A stretch of 13,949 nt of DNA, from NCBI GenBank assembly GCA_028565635.1, contig JAOXYB010035196.1, positions 1-13,949 of the forward strand, written 5' to 3'. Positions within the stretch are counted from its first letter, which is position 1, and every line of letters starts with the position of its first letter. This stretch comes from Phoronis ovalis (Eukaryota; Phoronida; Phoronidae). Made by a program: the position numbers and the translations under genes. The notes beneath the pieces were generated by a model. It saw only the letters and a list, made by a program, of their open reading frames with translations, made no database searches and had not been told where the DNA came from. Positions 9,201-13,949 of this stretch are shown here, in pieces.

Positions 9201-12200
9201 ATAGGACATAGTGAGAGCACATGAAAGGCAACTTATCCTGAAAATTACCGGTCTCTTGTCTGTGTTGTATTGTTCGTATCCGATCTTTGTTAAATGAAAA
9301 CGTACATTTTTGCACTGTCGAGTGCTTGTTCTGTACTTTGCTAACTGTTACAGATTAAGGTATAGTCAAAAAGGATACATCAAGCTAGCTGGGTTTTCCG
9401 AAAGTTCTGATGCAGAAAATGATGATATCTGGCCGTGGATGCCGCATTATCCTACCATCGAACCATGTATTGACGTGGATACAGCAAAATACATAGTGAA
9501 AAATGTGGGTGACCAGTTCTGTAAGCTTGTGGAACAAGAGAAGGAGGTGGCTTCTTGGTATAAAAATGGTGGTAGGTATTTTAAAAAATTAATTTGTACT
9601 CAGCTCGGGTCTTCTTTACACATCAAGTAAAGTGCAATATATAAAAGACACTTTTTCTAAAAAAATGTTTTACATTCCTATGTTTGTACAGTTTAGTTTG
9701 GCCAGAATTTTGTCTCGACTGTAGGATTGGTAATATTTAAATTTCCTTAGTTGACAGGTTTGCAACAGTATCTAATTTTTTGGAAATTGACTGAGACTAA
9801 TGGTAACAATATTGATTATGCAATAATGTCAGAATGCATCAAAACTCTTTACCTTGTCTTTTCTTAGCTACTATTGCGTGGAAAAGAGCAGTGCAGGGTG
9901 TCCGTGAAATGTGCGACGTTTGTGATACTACGCTCTTCAATATGCACTGGGTGTGTGACAAATGTGGCTTTGTCGTCTGTCTTGATTGTTACAGAGTTAA
10001 GAAGGATAAACCCGTCTCAGGTACTGACATCTCGTTGTCGACATAACTACATACTTGTATGGCTTGTGTAGACACCTGTAACATTAGGCTGCCAGTGTTA
10101 GCTGTTTGTAACCAAAGGCAGTACAGATAACCCTTTTCAAAATAATTTTAAAATGCTGCTGACAAAGGAAAGCAAAATACATTCATATGCTTTCTTCTTC
10201 TTGGATGTTTTATCTTAAAGTAGCTGATTATTCTAAATCAATTGTGTATACTTGTGTTCACCTCGACAATAAAAGGCCGATTCGTCTTACTTTCAGAGTA
10301 CGAGTTGGAAGACAGTGCTAAAGAGGGTGATCGTGATGAACATCAGTGGTTAAAGTGTAGTGTTAATCGGCAACCGCACGAGGCAGAGAAACTTATGTTG
10401 ACACAGATAATACCAGCAGATGCATTGTGGGAGGTCGGCAGACATATTCATGACATTCGTAAGAAATGGGGCATTAAGGCTCGTTGTCCATGTGGCGGGA
10501 GTAATGATTTGCCAGAAATCCCACCAAAAAATGGAATCAATCAGTTGTTGAATGCATCTACGGAGAAAGCGCTTGTAAATGGAATCGACGGAGATGATCA
10601 TAGTTTAAAGATAAATAACAAGAAACTGAATGCTGCTTTTTTCGATCAGAATACTTCAAATGGACCTTTGACTAACAATATTGGTGGGAAAATGGGATTT
10701 GTTGACAGTAATCCTTTAGCTTTATTAGCCGATGCCGCATCCATGGATTCGGAAAAGTCGCGAGATAAACATGCGGAACATGTACATATGATAAATAAAG
10801 TAAAGGAAAAACTGAATGCTTCAGAGTACCCGTTCCAGGATACTAAAGCCCATACTGTAACTACTCAGAGTGCTTTGACAAATTCATTACCAACGGGATC
10901 AAAAAATGGCAATGTTTACGATGTAGAGAATTTAGACGCTGATAAAAAATCTTCTAGCTGTGCAACATTGAGAGAACTGCTAACAAAAAAAGTTGGTCCC
11001 CAACAAAATAATGCTGAAAACAACAAAAAAGCTAGGATGAAAGTGAAATCGTTGGAGGAAATTATACAAACGGTTGTTGAGAGAAATCTTCCTCGTGAGA
11101 ATCCGACACCATTGTTCAGTGAACCGAAGCAGGAAATCAAGTTACTTCATTATGTACCAAGAAGCGGCAACACGTTGATGGGTCGCTCCGAGCCTATACC
11201 GTCGCATACGTTGACCGAAACGAGCGTGTTATTCCCCGATGTTCCACATTCGTGGTTATGTGATGGTCAATTGTTACGTCTTCATGATCCAGCTCATAGG
11301 AATAATCTTCCGCTCTTCCAGGAAAGGTGGAGTCTCGGACAGGTGAGTGATAGTAGTATTTTTTTGTGCATTTCTGAACTTCAAAGCAAAACGGTTGTTC
11401 AACCTAATTTTTAAAATAACTTAGAAGAATTCTAGGACTATACTGTGACCGTCTTTACTTTTACACCTTACTAGGGATATTGGTGTTCTAATGACATGTT
11501 CATAGCAGATATAAACATGGCTTTCATTAGTTGTTAATAATACATGACAACTATTCTGCTACAACCACTAAAAGGTGATTAACAACAAGTAACTAAGTAG
11601 TCAGATATAGAAATGGTATCCTGGAGAAGAGGCAAAGCTGTTCAGTTGACACTGCTATGTCTGCGTTTATGTCTTATCACCCATTATAAAGGCTGCTAAC
11701 TTTGTAACGAGTATAGTCTCAAACTGTCAACTGATTTGTGTTTTGTATCTTTTACAGCCCGTTCTGGTATCTAATGTCACCTCCAGAATGAAGATCAAGG
11801 AACTGTGGTCACCAGAATCGTTCTCGAAAGGTTTCGGCCATCTTGAAAATGATCTTGTCGACTGTAAGTCGGGCGTAGTTCTTATAGGTCATGACATGCG
11901 AGACTTCTGGGATGGCTTTGAATGCATGGAAAGTAAGTATTTTGCGAAGTCATCCGGTACTTAATTGCATTTCCACCAAAACGAGCACAAAAACTAACTG
12001 ACGCTCCATTGGTCTCGGATAGCTGCTAGGGTATACTGGAAACTAGTTTACTATGGTTTAAATCTGCTGTATATTTACCAAGTGCATACTTGACAGGTTA
12101 CTTCAATGCATTAATATGAAACTGTTAAGAGGCAGTTTTAGAAATCGAATGCTGAGGTCCATTTGGTAAACAATTAAATACTTATTTTAGAGCGTGTCAA

Positions 12201-13949
12201 AGACGAGGAAACCAAGGAACCTATAATTTTGAAATTAAAAGATTGGCCAACCGGCGAAGATTTCAGTGAACTTCTTCCAACACGCTTCCAAGATCTCATG
12301 CAGGCATTACCACTACCAGAATATACAAACCGTCAGGGCAAACTGAATCTAGCTGCACGATTGCCTGAATTCTTTGTCAAACCTGATCTGGGACCCAAGA
12401 TGTACAATGCCTATGGTAAGTTATCGAGCACTATTACATGTTTGCATTGTATTTTAATAGTATTTTTCTGTGAAGGTGTTATTTACGGCTGTTTTCTGCT
12501 GTATTGCAAAAAATGTTAAAGCTGATTGGGAATAATTGAAAATTTGCGCTCGCGGATATAATTGAAAAATTGTACCTGTTTTTTTGTTGAAATAGTTAAT
12601 AGTGAAACTGTCGTATTTGTTCACAGGAATGGCCAGTCATCCAAAAGAAGCCTCCACCAATCTCCATCTTGATATCTCGGATGCTGTGAATGTCATGGTG
12701 TATGTAGGAATTCCACAAGAAAACCATGCCGAGCAAGTGGCCTTGGCACTGAAGGCTGTTGATGATGTTGGCTGTGATATCATCACCAGACGACGTGTCC
12801 GTGAGAGTTGCGAGATCCCTGGTGCCTTGTGGCATATATTTGATGCTCATGATGCGGATAAAATTAGAGACCTGCTTAACAAGGTTCGTAAAAATTGAAG
12901 TACCTGCATACTGATTCCTTCTTGCAAACTAAACAACTGAATGTTATCTCACCGCTCTTGCGAATGTAAAATATTTATAATCAGTACAGATTGATTTATA
13001 GAGAGTGTAAGATTAATAGGCAGTAATGACTAATAAAGTATTAGGTATTCATTTGAGTTTCATTTATGAACCTGAGGTAAGCTTCACTGTGAGGGGATGA
13101 CATCTTACTTTTCCACAAGCTGCCGTTTAGTGCTAGCTTTTTGCTTGTTTGCAAAGACAAAGGACTTACCATTGCTATTATTAGACAGTCCAATGTATGT
13201 TCTCAGTATATGAACAAACACTTGCATTACAGAAGATGATGAAGATCTGCTATAATTGCTGCTTCCTGCTATGGTTTAGTTTCTGAAAGATAAATCCATG
13301 TTAATTATGACTAATGAAATGTATTATGTATAGGTTGCTAAAGAACGAGGAGAATCGATTGAAGATGATCACGATGCCATCCATGACCAGAGCTGGTACT
13401 TGGACAACGAATTACAGGACCGGTTGAAGAAAGAGTATGGTGTGAAGGGGTATCAGATTGTACAGTGTGCTGGGGATGCTATATTCATCCCTGCTGGGGC
13501 ACCTCATCAGGTAGGATTCAAAAGCGTATTGAATATTTCAACATGTGTGGCGTTATAAAAAGTTCACACTGCAGTGTGGCGTTTGGCTTATGAAAGCTGG
13601 ATGTATGTTACAAATGGAAATCTTGTTAAGTTAAAATTCCTATGTTTTGCTTGGAATTATAAATTTGGATAAATGTATAACCAGTTTATAGGAGCATTTC
13701 AAAAACAGCTAGGTTACATCCTTTGTGTTGCAAAAGTGAATGCAGTGTGGAGGTACTGCAGTAGTGCTGAGTAATATCACCAACTTTTCTGTATGATGAA
13801 ACATTTTATCTCTCGTTGATTGAAAAAACATTTCGTCTCTGTAGGTTCGTAATTTACACAGTTGCATCAAAGTGGCAGAAGATTTTGTGTCTCCCGAACA
13901 TCTTAATCACTGTTTCCGTATGACGCAGGAATTTCGTCTCTTATCGGAC
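1632..13949 (+). CDS. KDM3: KDM3-family (KDM3B/JMJD1C-like) JmjC histone H3K9 demethylase, partial at both ends
   Basis: Spliced coding region of 14 exons: 1632-3264, 5284-5512, 5785-5919, 6131-8029, 8281-8599, 8947-9139, 9354-9571, 9868-10020, 10297-11342, 11758-11932, 12191-12415, 12627-12883, 13334-13510 and 13845-13949. All introns are GT-AG and the phases agree throughout, giving 2,254 codons without a stop. Family knowledge: KDM3 proteins are nuclear Fe(II)/2-oxoglutarate dioxygenases that remove methyl groups from H3K9me1/me2 and act as co-activators. Seen here: a Cys-rich zinc-binding region (residues about 1433-1640), an LXXLL motif (1817-1821) and a JmjC domain (about 2010-2254) with HxD...H. 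Vertebrate KDM3B is about 1,760 residues and JMJD1C about 2,540, so the long N-terminal half resembles JMJD1C, while the JmjC wording ([30 protein letters not shown]) is nearest KDM3B. It is probably a single pre-duplication-type orthologue. The start codon and the C-terminal end lie outside the window. Confidence 0.95.
3265..5283 (+). other. Intron 1 (about 2.0 kb)
   Basis: Phase 2 intron with donor GTGAGT and acceptor TTATTACAG, the longest complete intron here. It is AT-rich. It contains overlapping TTACGTCA and CACGTG words (3874-3885), the second copy of the 14-base word CAGGAATCTTCTGC (4045-4058) and T-runs near 4917-4935. Open frames at 4133-4414 and 4766-5059 have no recognisable similarity and look like chance. 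No transposon ends or RNA gene were recognised. Confidence 0.85.
5284..5512 (+). CDS. KDM3: KDM3 exon 2: Glu/Arg pentad-repeat helix
   Basis: The first base completes Arg544 and the exon ends in phase 0 at AAAAA|GTAAGT. Residues 545-620. It continues the charged helix begun in exon 1: five-residue units X-E-R-E-R (with EREK, EKER, DKER and DRER variants) run to residue 581, followed by an Arg/Glu/Gln-rich tail to about residue 598. No hydrophobic heptad is visible, and E/R pairs recur at i to i+3 and i+4. This fits a stable single alpha-helix acting as a rigid spacer, rather than a dimeric coiled coil. That role is inference. The last 20 residues lose the repeat. Confidence 0.9.
5513..5784 (+). 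other. Intron 2
   Basis: Phase 0 intron of 272 bases, donor GTAAGT, acceptor GTATTTTAG. It has an AT-rich stretch (5570-5610) and no recognised element. Confidence 0.85.
5785..5919 (+). CDS. KDM3: KDM3 exon 3: Pro/Ser-rich linker, symmetric 45-codon exon
   Basis: Acceptor TGTATTTTAG, donor CAG|GTTAGT (a weaker-than-consensus donor). It is 135 bases, phase 0 at both ends, residues 621-665. The composition is Ser/Pro/Lys-rich up to SEQSLEH, then it turns charged ([10 protein letters not shown]) and leads into the coiled coil of the next exon. Skipping it would keep the frame, so it could be a cassette exon. No known domain is visible. Confidence 0.85.
5920..6130 (+). other. Intron 3, short, half occupied by a tandem repeat
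   Basis: Phase 0 intron of 211 bases, donor GTTAGT, acceptor TTCTTTTTAG. The three-copy tandem repeat at 6006-6115 lies directly before the acceptor tract. Confidence 0.85.
6006..6115 (+). repeat. Three-copy tandem repeat, unit 36-37 bases
   Basis: Copies are at 6006-6042, 6043-6078 and 6079-6115. Each starts with A(C/T)TGTAAG, followed by a CTGTGATTTGCTGGTT-like core and a (G/A)T(A/T)A(C/A)-type end. Copies 2 and 3 are closest to each other. Each copy carries a GTAAG word resembling a 5' splice site (GTAAGT in copy 2). The junction of copies 2 and 3 has AACTAAT, which resembles a branch-point sequence. Confidence 0.8.
6131..8029 (+). CDS. KDM3: KDM3 exon 4: coiled coil and long Ser/Thr/Pro-rich disordered region
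   Basis: Large symmetric exon (1,899 bases, phase 0 at both ends; acceptor TTTTTAG, donor CAG|GTAAGT), residues 666-1298. Residues 666 to about 752 are Gln/Glu/Lys-rich with regular Leu and Phe and look like a coiled coil. The rest is disordered and Ser/Thr/Pro-rich, with short ordered islands: PPPLIK (852-857, 6689-6706), a Gln run near 6845-6860, a basic bipartite-like cluster (KRRS...KKPKLEP, about 7254-7320), a hydrophobic-patterned segment [17 protein letters not shown] (1102-1118) and [13 protein letters not shown] (1219-1231, 7790-7828). PPPLIK and LKKAWL-RHS match segments of vertebrate JMJD1C as I know them. Many SP/TP sites could be phosphorylated, but that is inference. Confidence 0.92.
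8281..8599 (+). CDS. KDM3: KDM3 exon 5: basic/Ser-rich linker with paired SUMO-type motifs
   Basis: Acceptor AATTGTTTTAG, donor CCAG|GTACGT (phase 1). Residues 1299-1404 plus the first base of Ala1405. It is rich in Lys, Arg, Ser, Glu and Asp, with basic clusters ([10 protein letters not shown] near the start; KRKSRSRGK near 8523-8550) that would serve as nuclear localisation or nucleic-acid contacts. Two PsiKxE SUMO consensus motifs sit almost back to back at the 3' end, IKQE (8563-8574) and VKLE (8578-8589), and VKEE lies upstream. The frame stays open past the donor to 8679, which matters because the donor is duplicated 42 bases downstream. Confidence 0.9.
8593..8684 (+). repeat. Tandem duplication containing the exon 5 splice donor
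   Basis: Two imperfect copies of about 42 bases. AAACCAG|GTACGT starts at 8593 and AAGCCAA|GTACGT at 8635; each is followed by a T(T)ATTTCTGTGTATGAAATCATA block and a short tail (ACCTC or GCCTT) that leads into the next unit. A third, decayed partial unit (AAACCAA...ATATGAAATCGTACAG) begins with the AAACCAA at 8678-8684 and runs to about 8706. The duplication starts in the last seven coding bases of exon 5 and continues into intron 5. Confidence 0.88.
8600..8946 (+). other. Intron 5
   Basis: Phase 1 intron of 347 bases, donor GTACGT, acceptor TATTTCGCAG. Its first part is the donor-containing tandem duplication. The rest is AT-rich with no further structure that I can support. Confidence 0.85.
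8947..9139 (+). CDS. KDM3: KDM3 exon 6: first part of the Cys-rich zinc-binding region
   Basis: G from exon 5 plus CT makes Ala1405. Residues 1406-1468, and the donor AGAAG|GTAAGT splits Arg1469 (phase 2). It contains the family signature around the first cysteines: Cys1433, then CREC (Cys1443, Cys1446), then FCRFYAFRR (Cys1462). Vertebrate KDM3 proteins have the same CREC...FCRF-FRR arrangement. In the family this zinc-binding region is needed for full demethylase activity. It marks the end of the disordered half and the start of the conserved half. Confidence 0.95.
9354..9571 (+). CDS. KDM3: KDM3 exon 7: conserved linker between the two Cys clusters
   Basis: Acceptor AACTGTTACAG. The first base completes Arg1469 and residues 1470-1541 follow. 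It matches the KDM3 family (KGYIKLAGF, then [19 protein letters not shown] and [11 protein letters not shown]). The donor is taken as GGTG|GTAGGT at 9572 (phase 1), because the next exon needs one preceding base. An alternative G|GTGGTA three bases upstream also keeps phase and would drop one Gly, so the exact end is uncertain by one codon. Confidence 0.9.
9868..10020 (+). CDS. KDM3: KDM3 exon 8: zinc finger Cys-X2-Cys-X7-His-X2-Cys-X2-Cys-X4-Cys-X2-Cys
   Basis: Acceptor TTTTCTTAG, donor CTCAG|GTACTG (phase 1; the donor is weak beyond GTA). Residues 1543-1592. It starts with [17 protein letters not shown], almost as in vertebrate KDM3, and carries Cys1557, Cys1560, His1568, Cys1571, Cys1574, Cys1579 and Cys1582, the family's classic zinc-binding cluster (MCDVC...[16 protein letters not shown]). 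All metal-binding residues are intact. Confidence 0.95.
10297..11342 (+). CDS. KDM3: KDM3 exon 9: end of zinc region, LXXLL motif, entry to the catalytic part
   Basis: Acceptor TTACTTTCAG, donor CAG|GTGAGT (phase 0). Residues 1594-1941. The first 75 residues finish the zinc-binding module (WLKC at Cys1613, QPHE at His1620, [10 protein letters not shown], then RCPCGG). A disordered middle contains [10 protein letters not shown] (near 10709-10738) and LRELL (residues 1817-1821, 10968-10982), an LXXLL box at the place where KDM3A and JMJD1C carry theirs; in the family such motifs contact nuclear receptors. The C-terminal third ([27 protein letters not shown], in two conserved blocks) is strongly KDM3B-like and leads into the JmjC part. 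Confidence 0.93.
11343..11757 (+). other. Intron 9
   Basis: Phase 0 intron of 415 bases, donor GTGAGT, acceptor TCTTTTACAG. AT-rich. I see no repeat, RNA gene or coding sequence in it. Confidence 0.85.
11758..11932 (+). CDS. KDM3: KDM3 exon 10: start of conserved C-terminal catalytic region
   Basis: Residues 1942-1999, in frame from Gln1941. It begins [17 protein letters not shown], matching the KDM3B segment that opens the catalytic half, and ends VRDFWDGFE-like (here [12 protein letters not shown]). Donor GGAAA|GTAAGT (phase 1) splits Lys2000. It precedes the JmjC fold proper and in the family packs against it. Confidence 0.93.
12191..12415 (+). CDS. KDM3: KDM3 exon 11: N-terminal part of JmjC domain
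   Basis: Acceptor CTTATTTTAG. AG completes Lys2000 and residues 2001-2074 follow. The sequence [11 protein letters not shown], then [18 protein letters not shown], then [16 protein letters not shown] is the typical KDM3 start of JmjC. Donor CTATG|GTAAGT splits Gly2075 (phase 1). A VKDE SUMO-type motif lies near its start. Confidence 0.95.
12627..12883 (+). CDS. KDM3: KDM3 exon 12: JmjC core with Fe(II) ligands His2088 and Asp2090
   Basis: Acceptor TTGTTCACAG. GA completes Gly2075 and residues 2076-2160 follow. The motif [20 protein letters not shown] holds the first two iron ligands, His2088 (12665-12667) and Asp2090 (12671-12673), as HxD. The conserved [20 protein letters not shown] follows. 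The stretch between YG and the TNLHLD block is about two residues shorter than in vertebrate KDM3B. The donor AACAAG|GTTCGT (phase 0) is a poor match to consensus. Unspliced reading would stop at 12896-12898. Confidence 0.95.
12884..13333 (+). other. Intron 12
   Basis: Phase 0 intron of 450 bases with the weak donor GTTCGT and acceptor GTATAG. A box C-like ATGATGA (13236-13242) and a CTGA (13283-13286) occur, but no terminal stem, so no snoRNA is called. Nothing else is recognised. Confidence 0.85.
13334..13510 (+). CDS. KDM3: KDM3 exon 13: JmjC C-terminal half with third Fe(II) ligand His2218
   Basis: Residues 2161-2219, 177 bases, phase 0 at both ends. It contains HDQSWYLD and [11 protein letters not shown], and ends in FIPAGAPHQ, where His2218 (13505-13507) is the third iron ligand. 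The wording is nearest to vertebrate KDM3B. Donor CATCAG|GTAGGA. Skipping it would preserve the frame but remove a metal ligand. Confidence 0.95.
13511..13844 (+). other. Intron 13
   Basis: Phase 0 intron of 334 bases, donor GTAGGA, acceptor TCTCTGTAG. AT-rich, with no other feature seen. Confidence 0.85.
13845..13949 (+). CDS. KDM3: KDM3 exon 14: end of JmjC domain, cut by window edge
   Basis: Residues 2220-2254, open to the last base. It begins [19 protein letters not shown] and continues into [12 protein letters not shown], as in KDM3B, where the helix after JmjC follows. Vertebrate proteins continue for roughly 40-50 residues from here, so the stop codon lies to the right of the window. 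Confidence 0.93.

Noticed and set aside
9569-9580. Alternative exon 7 donors GTGGTA (9569) and GTATTT (9576)
   Set aside because: GTATTT breaks the phase needed by exon 8; GTGGTA keeps phase but is a weaker match than GTAGGT at 9572, so it is kept only as a one-codon uncertainty.
13236-13286. Box C-like ATGATGA and box D-like CTGA in intron 12, suggesting a C/D snoRNA
   Set aside because: The spacing is short, flanking bases do not form a terminal stem, and no internal C'/D' boxes are clear.

Overview
The window is eukaryotic genomic DNA. On the plus strand it carries most of one large spliced gene. Fourteen coding exons (the first in the window at 1632, the last running off the right edge at 13949) are joined by thirteen GT-AG introns of 211 to about 2,019 bases. 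Joined, they give one uninterrupted frame: 6,764 coding bases, 2,254 whole codons after the split codon at the left end. Every exon junction keeps phase. The intron density, AT-rich introns and conserved protein indicate an animal. The long N-terminal half plus a KDM3B-like catalytic domain fit an invertebrate such as a mollusc or another lophotrochozoan, but the species is inference only.

The product is a KDM3/JHDM2-family JmjC histone H3K9 demethylase, the invertebrate counterpart of vertebrate KDM3A, KDM3B and JMJD1C. Its 5' exons lie upstream of the window, and the last roughly 40-50 codons and the 3' UTR lie downstream. Residue numbers below count from the first whole codon at 1634.

Layout: 1-1631 is upstream intron. 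Exons 1-5 (1632-8599) encode about 1,400 residues, mostly disordered: a Lys/Glu-rich segment with nuclear-localisation-type clusters, an extremely regular Glu/Arg helix, a Gln/Glu-rich coiled coil, Ser/Pro-rich linkers and short motifs that match JMJD1C. Exons 6-8 (8947-10020) carry the family's Cys-rich zinc-binding region. Exon 9 (10297-11342) carries the LRELL (LXXLL) motif and the linker into the catalytic part. Exons 10-14 (11758-13949) encode the JmjC domain with the Fe(II) triad His2088, Asp2090 and His2218.

I found no second gene, RNA gene, transposase or CRISPR array. The most notable structures are a tandem duplication of the exon 5 splice donor that would add 14 residues in frame, a ten-fold five-residue X-E-R-E-R repeat whose register continues across a 2-kb intron, and a three-copy repeat filling half of a short intron. 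I see no evidence for a wholly new biological system here.
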